Of a stretch of DNA of 64,000 nucleotides, positions 35,131-43,422 are shown piece after piece. Origin of the DNA: DATMBF01 sp035559595 (GTDB taxonomy: Bacteria; Bacteroidota; Ignavibacteria; UBA10030); NCBI GenBank assembly GCA_035559595.1, contig DATMBF010000028.1, forward strand, positions 62,001 through 126,000. Direction: 5' to 3'. Numbering within the stretch: position 1 is the first letter of the stretch; every line of letters begins with the position of its first letter. Below the pieces are notes generated by a model. It was not told the DNA's origin. It ran no database searches and saw only the letters and a list, made by a program, of their open reading frames with translations. A program made the translations under genes and the position numbers.

Positions 35131-36470
35131 TGTTCCACCTCCGCATCCGCAAGCACCAGAGCTTCATCGAGTGCCTGGATTCCTCTGTCGATTTCATCCG
35201 TTGTAATAATCAACGGCGGCGCAATAACGAAATGGCTTACCCAGGCTTGGACGAACACCCCCTTCTTCATCATCTCCGCAGCAATTTTCTCCACCATCGT
35301 CGGGACGCCGTTGACTTTATCCGACATCTTGTTGAAATACTTCTTTGCCTTTCGGTTCTTCACAAGCTCGACGGCCCAGAAGAGTCCTAAGCCCCGGACG
35401 TCACCGACACATGGATGTCGTTCTTTGAGCTCATCTAACTTCTTCCCCAGATACTTTCCGAGCTCGAGCGAGCGATCCACAAGATTCAAACGCTTCATCT
35501 CATGAATCGCAGCTATAGCAGGAGCAAGCGTTAATGGATGTGCCTCATATGTATGTCCATGGGAAAAGAAGTGATCGTCAAAAAATGAAGCGATCTTCAT
35601 CGTCGTTGCACAAAGCCCCAGCGGAACATACGCCGTCGTGATGCCCTTTGCAGTGACAAGGATATCCGGTAAGACCCCCCAATGGTCAACCGCAAACCAT
35701 TTGCCTGTTCTTCCCCATCCACTCATCACTTCGTCGGCAATAAGTAGGACATTGTGAGCCGTGCAGATTTCCCGCAGTCGAGGCATGTACTCTTTCGGCG
35801 GGACGAGGACGCCGTTCGTCCCAACGACCGGCTCTACGATCACCGCGGCAACATCGCTCTCATTTTCGATCATGTGCTCAATATACTCCACACAGGCAAT
35901 GCCACAGTCGGGATACGTGTGATCGATTGGGCAGTCGAAGCAGTTCACTTCAGGGGCGAAGATCACTCCAGGAATTTTTCCCGCCGGCTCCATCGCCCAG
36001 CGGCGCGGATCACCTGTAGCGGCGATCGATCCCATCGTCGAGCCGTGGTACGAGCGATAGCGGGCGATGATCTTGGTTTTCCCCGTGACCATCCGTGCGA
36101 TTTTGAAGGCCGCTTCGTTCGCCTCCGTTCCAGAAGTTGTGAAGAAGTATTTCTCCAGTCCTTTCGGCAGGACATCAAGGAGTTCCTTGCTTAGCTCGGC
36201 GCGGACATCGGTTGCGTAGGCAGGACCAATGTAAGGGAGTTTCCGAGCCTGCTCCTCAATAGCCTGAATTACGGCCTTGTTTTTGTGTCCGAGTGTAACA
36301 CACATGAGCTGAGAGGAAAAATCGAGATACTTCTTCCCCGACCCATCGATAAAGTAACATCCCTCGGCATCAGCGATGTGCAGTGGCTTCCACCCTTTCT
36401 GGAAACGCCACGTTCCGTATGTGTATTTTGCCGTAAGTTCGGAGATTTCTTGAGATGAGAGATTTGGCAT
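35127..36470 (-). CDS. Class III aminotransferase, likely beta-alanine / beta-aminoisobutyrate:acceptor
   Basis: 447 residues, a fold-type I PLP enzyme. Visible sites are FFTTSGTEANEAAFKIARM (phosphate cup), RYRSYHGSTMGS, LLIADEVMSGWGRTGKWF (Asp binding the pyridine N), and LVTAKGITTAYVPLG with the Schiff-base Lys. HTYEAHPLTLAPAIAAI is also typical. In this operon it should convert beta-alanine to malonate semialdehyde, and beta-aminoisobutyrate to methylmalonate semialdehyde, feeding MmsA. Acceptor specificity (pyruvate or 2-oxoglutarate) is not readable. It overlaps preT by 4 bases. Confidence 0.9.
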   Translation of the reverse strand: MPNLSSQEISELTAKYTYGTWRFQKGWKPLHIADAEGCYFIDGSGKKYLDFSSQLMCVTLGHKNKAVIQAIEEQARKLPYIGPAYATDVRAELSKELLDVLPKGLEKYFFTTSGTEANEAAFKIARMVTGKTKIIARYRSYHGSTMGSIAATGDPRRWAMEPAGKIPGVIFAPEVNCFDCPIDHTYPDCGIACVEYIEHMIENESDVAAVIVEPVVGTNGVLVPPKEYMPRLREICTAHNVLLIADEVMSGWGRTGKWFAVDHWGVLPDILVTAKGITTAYVPLGLCATTMKIASFFDDHFFSHGHTYEAHPLTLAPAIAAIHEMKRLNLVDRSLELGKYLGKKLDELKERHPCVGDVRGLGLFWAVELVKNRKAKKYFNKMSDKVNGVPTMVEKIAAEMMKKGVFVQAWVSHFVIAPPLIITTDEIDRGIQALDEALVLADAEVEQ

Positions 36471-36587
36471 GTTAAAAGCTCTGGAGTGTAAAGTTTTGGG
36501 TTCGGGCTCTTCGAGATCTGGGTTTTCGAAATTTCGAGTTCTGACTTTCCGCCTATGTCAGACAATGGCTTAGGTGAACGGGCTAAT

Positions 36588-36606
36588 CCCTGAGCTTGTC
36601 GAAGTG
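36588..36606. repeat. CCCTGAGCTTGTCGAAGTG element in intergenic region
   Basis: This short string resembles a dispersed element that I recall from many bacterial genomes (TTCGACAAGCTCAGG core). It lies in the 138-base gap before the aminotransferase gene and runs over the end of the beta-ureidopropionase gap. Only one copy was noticed here, so calling it a repeat rests on memory, not on this window. Confidence 0.25.
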
Positions 36607-36608
36607 CT

Positions 36609-37478
36609 TCATCCTTCCACAAGTTCCTTATACGTCTCCGGCCTGCGGTCGCGGAAGAATTGCCACACAGAACGGACCTCCTGAATTTCGTCTAGATTCA
36701 AGTCGGCTACAACGAGCTCACTCTTATCCCTTGACGCTTGAGCGATAATCTTCCCACGCGGGTTGCAGAAATAGCTCTTTCCGTAGAATTCTCCAATGTT
36801 CCAGGGAGGCTCTGTACCCACACGATTGATTGCCCCGACAAAATAACCGTTGGCAACGGCGTGTGCTGGTTGCTCCAGCTCCCACAGATACTCAGAGAGT
36901 CCGGCCACCGTGGCTGATGGATTAAAGACGATCTCGGCCCCCTTTAACCCTAGCACTCTCGCCCCCTCGGGAAAGTGCCGGTCGTAGCAAATGTAAACCC
37001 CTATCGTTGCGTATCGAGTCCTGAAGACAGGGTACCCAAGATTCCCTGGTGTGAAATAGAACTTTTCCCAGAATCCCGGGTCAACCTGCGGAATATGATG
37101 CTTTCGATATTTCCCCAGGTAGTTTCCGTCCGCGTCAATCACTGCAGCCGCGTTGTAGTAGAGACCCGTCATCTCCTCCTCGTAAAGAGGGACAACCATC
37201 GCCATTTGATACTTCTTTGCATACTCCTGCATCAACTTGATGGTCGGACCATCAGGAATCTTTTCGACCATCGCGTACCATTTTGTCTTCTGCTCAGCGC
37301 AAAAATAGGGACCGTAAAAAAGCTCCTGAAGACAAAGGATTTGTACACCTTTCTTCCCCGCCTCTTCAATCATAGCGATGTGCTTGTCAATCATCGCCTT
37401 CTTGATGATCTCGATAGGCTTCTCTGTGGATTCTGCCAGTGAGCACTGAATCAGACCGCCTCGAACAATTCGTGACAT
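36609..37478 (-). CDS. Beta-ureidopropionase / N-carbamoyl-beta-alanine amidohydrolase (nitrilase superfamily)
   Basis: 289 residues. The Glu-Lys-Cys triad is in CLQELFYGPYF (Glu), GKYRKHHIPQVD (Lys) and GVYICYDRHFPEGARVLGL (Cys). The C-terminal half (NPRGKIIAQASRDKSELVVADL) is typical of N-carbamoyl amidohydrolases. It hydrolyses N-carbamoyl-beta-alanine to beta-alanine, CO2 and ammonia, step three of the pathway. The ATG at 37478 is chosen because MSRIVRGGLIQC aligns with family starts; the frame is open to 37535. It is the first gene of the minus-strand pyrimidine unit. Confidence 0.92.
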   Translation of the reverse strand: MSRIVRGGLIQCSLAESTEKPIEIIKKAMIDKHIAMIEEAGKKGVQILCLQELFYGPYFCAEQKTKWYAMVEKIPDGPTIKLMQEYAKKYQMAMVVPLYEEEMTGLYYNAAAVIDADGNYLGKYRKHHIPQVDPGFWEKFYFTPGNLGYPVFRTRYATIGVYICYDRHFPEGARVLGLKGAEIVFNPSATVAGLSEYLWELEQPAHAVANGYFVGAINRVGTEPPWNIGEFYGKSYFCNPRGKIIAQASRDKSELVVADLNLDEIQEVRSVWQFFRDRRPETYKELVEG

Positions 37479-37582
37479 GATGTTTACCTGAGTTCTTGTG
37501 AACAGATCATTTATTGCGAAGAATGGTAACGACAATTCGGGTAGATGTCAAGGGATGGCAACATCCGGATAAAGACAAACCC

Positions 37583-37609
37583 TGACCGACTTTTGACCTT
37601 TTCATGACA
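37583..37609 (+). promoter_or_regulatory. Triple TGAC direct repeat at 11-bp spacing upstream of the PAP2 gene
   Basis: TGACC (37583-37587), TGACC (37594-37598) and TGACA (37605-37609) are spaced exactly 11 bp apart. Direct repeats with this period are the usual binding pattern of OmpR/PhoB-family response regulators. Relative to the gene, the TGACA strand is opposite to the TGTCA orientation of the E. coli pho box. The block lies between divergent genes, so it could serve either side. A matching block lies at 38586-38612. Confidence 0.5.
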
Positions 37610-37631
37610 ACGAAACATGTCAGGAGGAGTA

Positions 37632-38588
37632 ATGTACATAAAAAGAAAAGCCATGATCAAACACAACGATTCCAACAAGATTCCGTTCGCCATTGACCTT
37701 CTGTGCGTCTCGTTTTTGGGAGGGTTGATATTGATAGGTATTCTTCTGCCCGAACGGCTGATAGGCGGAGTCGACCTCACTGCACGAATCGGTATTGCCT
37801 TCCTAGCCCATGTTGCTGCCGTATGGATGCTACGCCCGGTCGAAGAAGGACACCTTCACGCCACACTTCGGGTTGGAACATTAGCCGTCCTTTTCTTTTT
37901 CCTTTTCGATCAGATGCAGTATTTCCAGCATGTATTTTTCAGTTCGTGGTTTGATGCCGACCTTGTCCGATTCGAACAGCGTTTGATAGGAACACAAGTG
38001 ATTATACTCCTGGAAGACTTTGTTCATCCGATCATAACAGAAGGAATGATGTTTGCGTATGTCGCCTATTATCCCATGCTGCTTGGTTTTGCTTTCCTTT
38101 GTCACGCATCGGGTGGCAACGTGGCGCTTCATGATTATCTCATCAACTTGCTTTTGACGCTCGTCGTCTGCTATACAGGCTTTCTCCTTTTGCCGATTGC
38201 GGGGCCATTGTACTTTAATGCCGGTATGTATTCTGTACCACTTGAGGGTGGACTCTTTACGTGGTGCGGCGAATGGATTCGCAACAATCAACATTATCCC
38301 GGTGGAAGTCTTCCCAGCGCACACTGTGCCGCAGCAACTGTCATGCTTGTCATGCTTCATCGATATAACAAGGCAGCGTTCTATATCGCTCTTCCAACCA
38401 TAGCGATCCTTTGCATGGCAACTGTTTACGGACGATACCACTACATCTGGGATAGTATTGCCGGAATACTCACAGCGCTCAGCATAGTTCGTTGTAGTTC
38501 TTCTTTTGTAAGGTTCGCAACCTCTCTCCGCGTGACAATTCGGACGCTGACCCTTTTTGCCCGGACGACCCACCGAACAAAAATTTGA
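37632..38588 (+). CDS. PAP2-superfamily membrane protein (AUR1/inositolphosphotransferase-like branch)
   Basis: About 318 residues with six or so membrane segments. Catalytic motifs are a PSAH variant of PSGH in GGSLPSAHCAAATV, and YGRYHYIWDSIAG, where His and Asp (H-x3-D) match the third phosphatase motif. Such enzymes remove phosphate from, or transfer head groups between, lipid phosphates at the membrane. The ATG at 37632 has AGGAGG four to eight bases upstream; an ATG at 37617 overlaps that site. It is the first gene of the plus-strand run to 46359; a 77-base gap with a second TGAC block follows it. The substrate is unknown. Confidence 0.82.
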   Translation: MYIKRKAMIKHNDSNKIPFAIDLLCVSFLGGLILIGILLPERLIGGVDLTARIGIAFLAHVAAVWMLRPVEEGHLHATLRVGTLAVLFFFLFDQMQYFQHVFFSSWFDADLVRFEQRLIGTQVIILLEDFVHPIITEGMMFAYVAYYPMLLGFAFLCHASGGNVALHDYLINLLLTLVVCYTGFLLLPIAGPLYFNAGMYSVPLEGGLFTWCGEWIRNNQHYPGGSLPSAHCAAATVMLVMLHRYNKAAFYIALPTIAILCMATVYGRYHYIWDSIAGILTALSIVRCSSSFVRFATSLRVTIRTLTLFARTTHRTKI

Positions 38589-38612
38589 CTTGACCCTGAC
38601 AATTCCATGACA
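38586..38612 (+). promoter_or_regulatory. Triple TGAC direct repeat at 11-bp spacing upstream of the SDR gene
   Basis: TGACT (38586-38590, overlapping the PAP2 stop), TGACA (38597-38601) and TGACA (38608-38612) are exactly 11 bp apart, the same layout as at 37583-37609. Both blocks also share CATGACAAC at the third repeat. Recurrence before two successive genes makes chance less likely. Confidence 0.5.
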
Positions 38613-38665
38613 ACAACTGCGCGTTGACGGAGTACTTATGGAGGAGAACGATTAAAGAGAGCACC

Positions 38666-39799
38666 ATGAAGAGAAACATCTTTCTCACCGGTTCAACTGG
38701 CTTCGTCGGGGTAAACCTTTCGCTCCGCATCCTGAAGAATGATCCAACCGATCATCTTTACCTTCTTATACGCTCTGCTTCGCGCCAGGAGGCACGCCAC
38801 CGTTTCTTCGAGACGTTATCGACGGTAGATGCATCGATAAACACCGACGATATTTCTCCCCGTCTTCACTTTTTCGCAGGGGATATTACACTATCACGCC
38901 TGGGCCTCTGCTCTTCTGACTACGAAGCACTCGTCGATGAAGTAACTCACATCATTCACGCAGCAGCGTCTGTAGAGTTTCAATTGAGCCTCAACGAATC
39001 CCGCCGCATCAACTGCGGTGGGACACGAGAGGTGATGAACCTGGCTCTCACTGCACAACAACGCGGCCACCTTCAACAGATCGCATATGTCAGCACTGCT
39101 TATGTGTCCGGCTCGACCCCCGGAGCAATCGCTGAAGACACACTTCGCGCGGACAGCGACTTCTCTAATTCCTACGAACAGTCAAAGCACGAAACTGAGC
39201 GTTACATTCGATATCTGATGGACGAGCTTCCCATTACCATATTCAGACCCAGTGTGATTGTGGGAGATTCGAAAAGTGGTATTACGACATCATTCAATGT
39301 GCTCTATTCACCGCTTAAACTTATCTACAAGGGCGTTGTCCCGTTTCTTCCGGGATCAGCTTCCAATCCGCTCGATGTTGTTCCCATCGATTTTGTCTCG
39401 GATGCATTCTATCATCTCTTTTTCCGCCGTCTGGAGAGCATTGGAAAGACCTACCACCTCACCGCAGCAGAAAGGCAGCCAACGGTTGGCGAGATCGCCG
39501 ATAGTGCGGTGGACTACTTCAACGAAGTCACAAACGAATCGGTAAAGAAAGTACGATTTCTTCCCCCCACTCTCTTCTACCATGGTCTCTCGTTGTTACC
39601 ACGCTCCCGAAAGGTACTTCAGATCATAAAGACGTACGAACCCTATTTTTGCATTCGACGTATGTTTGATAATACCAACACGAATACCGGTCTTCAAGGG
39701 ACAGGGATCATGCCGCCGCGGTTTTCAGACTACTACAAGATCATTCTCAACTATTTCATCGAATCGCAATATAAGATCAAGCTTGCGTATGCAGCATAA
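38666..39799 (+). CDS. SDR-family oxidoreductase, fatty acyl-CoA / thioester reductase-like (NAD-binding 4)
   Basis: About 377 residues. The Rossmann motif TGSTGFVG (8-15), HAAASVEF, YVSTAYVSG and the catalytic YEQSK (Tyr-x3-Lys) place it in the extended SDRs of the male-sterility / thioester-reductase type. That type reduces acyl thioesters to aldehydes or alcohols. IFRPSVIVGDSKSG and PLDVVPIDFVSDAF fit the family's C-terminal half. The ATG at 38666 is chosen because it begins at the Rossmann strand. Its stop overlaps the start of the UbiA-like gene. In this operon a lipid substrate is likely by context, not proven. Confidence 0.85.
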   Translation: MKRNIFLTGSTGFVGVNLSLRILKNDPTDHLYLLIRSASRQEARHRFFETLSTVDASINTDDISPRLHFFAGDITLSRLGLCSSDYEALVDEVTHIIHAAASVEFQLSLNESRRINCGGTREVMNLALTAQQRGHLQQIAYVSTAYVSGSTPGAIAEDTLRADSDFSNSYEQSKHETERYIRYLMDELPITIFRPSVIVGDSKSGITTSFNVLYSPLKLIYKGVVPFLPGSASNPLDVVPIDFVSDAFYHLFFRRLESIGKTYHLTAAERQPTVGEIADSAVDYFNEVTNESVKKVRFLPPTLFYHGLSLLPRSRKVLQIIKTYEPYFCIRRMFDNTNTNTGLQGTGIMPPRFSDYYKIILNYFIESQYKIKLAYAA

Positions 39800-40754
39800 T
39801 ATTTCGATAACAGATCAATCGCAGAACGCCTCTAATCTTCCATGGCCGCACAGTGGCATTTTGCGTCGCATGCGTACATATACATCGGAAATGTATCCGT
39901 TCATTCCTCGAATTATTTCTGCAACACTGTTGTTTTCGGGTTTCACTTCGATGCTGAGCGTAATCCACGGCACACCATTCTCTTTCTTCTCCTTGATCAC
40001 TGTCGTAGGCACCGCAAGTGTGTTTCTTCTCCTCTTCATTCTGAGACTTATGGATGAACTAAAGGATAAGGAGATTGACCGTCGTCTGTTTCGACTTCGT
40101 CCTTTGCCATCTGGAAAGGTATTCGAAAGCGACATTCGTTTTAGCATCATGCTCAGCGTCATAATCTATTCTACACTTCATGTACTTCACGGGGTAGCGC
40201 TGTTCACAGCCATGGTGGTCTTGGTGTATGCATTCGCGATGTTTCGGTTCTTTTTCATCCCAAGAATTTTGAAGCGAAGTCTTCTCCTCACTCTCGCAAC
40301 ACATAATCCGATCATCCCCCTCCTCCTTGGTCATCTCACATCACTTCATTTGTTTGAAGATCATCTCTTTGCAGACATCGATGTTCCATCGGTTGCGCTT
40401 TTGATCCTCCAATTCTGGGCAATGTCGTTTTCCTGGGAGATTGCACGTAAGATTCGGTCGAAGGACGATGAGAATGAGTACGTAACCTATTCGCGATTGC
40501 TCGGGCAGACGGGAGCTGTCTTTCTTGCAGCAACGGCACAGACCCTGACATTAGCCATTGGGGCGTATTTCTATGTCTCACTTGAGCTCACCAGCGCTTA
40601 TCTTGGGATCATCATCATCGGATATTTAGCGATGATGTTTACCTATACTCGTTTTCTGAAGTATCCTAGTCGCGAAACTTCCCAGCTTCGTCCAAAGGCA
40701 GAAGTGTATATCATAAGTGTGTTGACGGCAAGCATCCTTGCATCGGCCCTTTAG
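39789..40754 (+). CDS. UbiA-like prenyltransferase-family membrane protein with altered second motif
   Basis: About 321 residues with eight or nine membrane helices. The first aspartate motif is recognisable as DELKDKEIDRR followed by RLRPLPSG (canonical NDxxDxxxD, then RP..SG), with Asn-Asp replaced by Asp-Glu. At the second site EIARKIRSKDDENEYVTYSR holds Lys where two of the usual Asp residues are expected, though the following TYSRLLG matches TLP..LG. The fold is UbiA-like; whether it moves a prenyl group is uncertain. The ATG at 39789 overlaps the SDR stop by 11 bases, which suggests coupling. Confidence 0.75.
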   Translation: MQHNISITDQSQNASNLPWPHSGILRRMRTYTSEMYPFIPRIISATLLFSGFTSMLSVIHGTPFSFFSLITVVGTASVFLLLFILRLMDELKDKEIDRRLFRLRPLPSGKVFESDIRFSIMLSVIIYSTLHVLHGVALFTAMVVLVYAFAMFRFFFIPRILKRSLLLTLATHNPIIPLLLGHLTSLHLFEDHLFADIDVPSVALLILQFWAMSFSWEIARKIRSKDDENEYVTYSRLLGQTGAVFLAATAQTLTLAIGAYFYVSLELTSAYLGIIIIGYLAMMFTYTRFLKYPSRETSQLRPKAEVYIISVLTASILASAL

Positions 40755-40767
40755 AGGTATAGACACC

Positions 40768-43422
40768 ATGGCACCGAAATTCCCAGTCGTGATAACCGGT
40801 CACTCGGACACAATGGTCGACGAAAGGACCGTTGGCGGAAAGGGGCTCAGTTTGATTCGGCTTCAATCCGCTGGTATCCTCGTTCCGAGATTTGCTATCA
40901 TCGCAAGCGACATCTTCTGTAGTGCCATAGGAGACCGAATGTCGGAGATTCATCACTACTTGTCTCACATCGATTATTCAATCAGGGCATCACTCCAACA
41001 GGCGTCCTCTCAAATTGCCAGCATTATCCGAGATGTCATCCTCCCTGCCCCTCTTGTGCAAGAAATTTCAGCCGTTTCCTCCGCACTCTTTGAGTCTGGC
41101 GGTGATGTAGCCGTCCGCTCCTCAGTTGTTGGTGAAGACTCGCTCGATCATTCATTCGCCGGCTTGATGGACAGCTATCTTCACGTTTCACAGGAAAACC
41201 TAATCGACAGCATCAAAAAGGTGTGGGGTTCAGCTTTTTCTGAGCGTGCGTTGATGTACCGACACAGGAAAATGATCGGCGTGAACGATATTATCACCGC
41301 CGTTATCCTCCAAAGGATGGTCAACTCGGTTACCGCAGGTGTTCTCTTTACCCGCGATACGGAGTCAGGGGCTGTCCGCTGTGTCATTTCTGCAGGATAT
41401 GGACTAGGAGAAGGAATTGTTGCAAATCTGGTCGAGACCGACACCTATTTTGTTGATCGCACAACACAGACAATCTCTAAACATGTTCATGCAAAGACTG
41501 GGCATTTCATCCGTGAAACGTCAAGCGGAAGAGGTACCACCCTCGCGTCTGTGCCGAAACAACGACAATCTCAGCCGGCATTAACAGACAAACAAATTGG
41601 AAAACTCTCTAAAGTAGGCCTAAAGATCGAGAAAATGTTTGGCACACCACAGGACATCGAGTGGACGTTCGACGATAAGGGCGTTCTGTATATCCTCCAG
41701 GCAAGGCCTATCGTTGGTTGGCGTGAACTCCAGGGCCCCAAGGACGTGCAAATCTGGGATAACTCAAACATCGTGGAAAGTTACCCGGGTATCACGTTGC
41801 CCCTTACGTTCAGTATTGTCCGCGAGGGATATGAACACACGTTTCGCAATGCGGCAGCGGGACTCCTTCCAACAAACAGACGGATGGTGCATAAGCTCTC
41901 CCTCTTTAAGAACATGATAGGCCTCCTGAATGGCCGCGTGTACTATAACCTTCTGAACTGGTATCGGATGCTTTCCTATCTCCCCGGCTTCCACAAACGA
42001 AAAAAGGCATGGGATCAAATGATCGGTATTTCGCAAAAGCTCGATGTCGCACCCGGCCATCTCTCGATGTTCGACAGGTTTATCTCGTTCATCGTGCTGA
42101 TTTGGAAGCTTCTCACCGTCCGCAGAAATGCCGTCTCCTTCTTCGCCATGTTCGGGCCGTTTTATCAGCGTCTTCGTTCTCTGAATCTTGAGTCGATGTC
42201 CGAGTTCACATTGCTCGCTGTTTACGAAGAGATTCGAGGAGCATTCGATCGTATGTGGCATCTGACGCTTTATAACGACCTCGCAGCGATGACGTTTTAC
42301 GACTGGCTTATAAAGCTCTGCACCAAGTGGAAACTCAACGGCCACCCGAATCTTCACAACGATCTGCTTTGCGGCGAGAAAGGAGTCGAAAGCGTCGAAC
42401 CTCTGCGATCGATGATACGAATTGCCAACGCCATCGACTCCACGCCCTCCTACAAGATGCTTTTTGACAATGTCGATGATTCTGCAATATGGGAAGCGAT
42501 TGAATCAGATAATCAGTATTCTGACCTCAAGGATGCCCTCCACGATCATCTGGATTCGTACGGGGATCGGGGACTTGAGGAGCTGAAGCTCGAACAACCT
42601 TCATTTCGTCAAAATCCCGCGGCGGTCATTCACCTCATCAAAACCTACGCACAACTTGGCATCAGTGTTGAAGCAATAGAAATCCAGGAAAAGAACATCC
42701 GGACGGCAGCTGAGTCTTACGTCACAACCACTCTTGGATCATTTTGGAAAAGGATTCTCTTCTTGTTTATTCTCACAAAAACCCGAAATGCAGTCACAAA
42801 CCGTGAAAATATGAGATTTGCGCGGAGCCGGCTCTATGGTATCCTGCGAAGGCTTTTCCAGCGATTGGGCACTCTACTCGTCCAACGGGGATTTCTGGAT
42901 GCAGAGCGAGACGTATTCTATCTTACCGTTGAAGAACTTTTTGGTCTCCTGCACGCGACAACCCCCACATTGAATCTTCGCTCTCTCGTAGAGATCCGAA
43001 AAAACGAATACGCGACATTTTCAGAACAAATACTCGAAGAACGCATCGAAACTCAGGGCATCCCGGCTCTCAACGATGTCGCTAAATCCAAGGTTGCAGC
43101 AAATGGACTCTGCGAGCTTCATGGTATTGGCTGTTCATCCGGAAGTGCAATCGGTAAGGCGAAAATTGTTGAGGATCCCACCTCCATCAATGGTGAAACG
43201 AATTATATTCTTGTTGCAATCTCAACGGATCCCGGTTGGGTCTTCCTCATGATAGCATCGAAAGGCCTCATTGTCGAGAAGGGAAGCGTTTTGTCGCACA
43301 CCGCGATCATCGGGAGAGAGCTCGGTATCCCCACCATCGTTGGTGTCAAGAATGCCACTCGGTTGATCCCTGATGGTGCGACCATTACTCTCGATGGGCA
43401 GAAAGGAGTGGTACGGTGGTAG
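40768..43422 (+). CDS. Phosphoenolpyruvate-synthase-like dikinase (rifampin-phosphotransferase architecture)
   Basis: 884 residues. An N-terminal ATP-binding domain (GGKGLSLIRLQSAGILVP, VAVRSSVVGEDSLDHSFAGL, GAVRCVISAGYGLGEGIV, DIEWTFDDKGVLYILQARP; about 10-320) leads to a long helical middle region without a pyruvate-binding barrel. A swivelling phosphohistidine domain closes it (about 790-884, GSVLSHTAIIGRELGIPTIVG, His844). This order and length match rifampin phosphotransferase rather than PEP synthase. Such dikinases use ATP to phosphorylate a hydroxyl, giving AMP and phosphate. The ATG at 40768 has AGAGG about ten bases upstream. The acceptor is unknown. Confidence 0.85.
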   Translation: MAPKFPVVITGHSDTMVDERTVGGKGLSLIRLQSAGILVPRFAIIASDIFCSAIGDRMSEIHHYLSHIDYSIRASLQQASSQIASIIRDVILPAPLVQEISAVSSALFESGGDVAVRSSVVGEDSLDHSFAGLMDSYLHVSQENLIDSIKKVWGSAFSERALMYRHRKMIGVNDIITAVILQRMVNSVTAGVLFTRDTESGAVRCVISAGYGLGEGIVANLVETDTYFVDRTTQTISKHVHAKTGHFIRETSSGRGTTLASVPKQRQSQPALTDKQIGKLSKVGLKIEKMFGTPQDIEWTFDDKGVLYILQARPIVGWRELQGPKDVQIWDNSNIVESYPGITLPLTFSIVREGYEHTFRNAAAGLLPTNRRMVHKLSLFKNMIGLLNGRVYYNLLNWYRMLSYLPGFHKRKKAWDQMIGISQKLDVAPGHLSMFDRFISFIVLIWKLLTVRRNAVSFFAMFGPFYQRLRSLNLESMSEFTLLAVYEEIRGAFDRMWHLTLYNDLAAMTFYDWLIKLCTKWKLNGHPNLHNDLLCGEKGVESVEPLRSMIRIANAIDSTPSYKMLFDNVDDSAIWEAIESDNQYSDLKDALHDHLDSYGDRGLEELKLEQPSFRQNPAAVIHLIKTYAQLGISVEAIEIQEKNIRTAAESYVTTTLGSFWKRILFLFILTKTRNAVTNRENMRFARSRLYGILRRLFQRLGTLLVQRGFLDAERDVFYLTVEELFGLLHATTPTLNLRSLVEIRKNEYATFSEQILEERIETQGIPALNDVAKSKVAANGLCELHGIGCSSGSAIGKAKIVEDPTSINGETNYILVAISTDPGWVFLMIASKGLIVEKGSVLSHTAIIGRELGIPTIVGVKNATRLIPDGATITLDGQKGVVRW

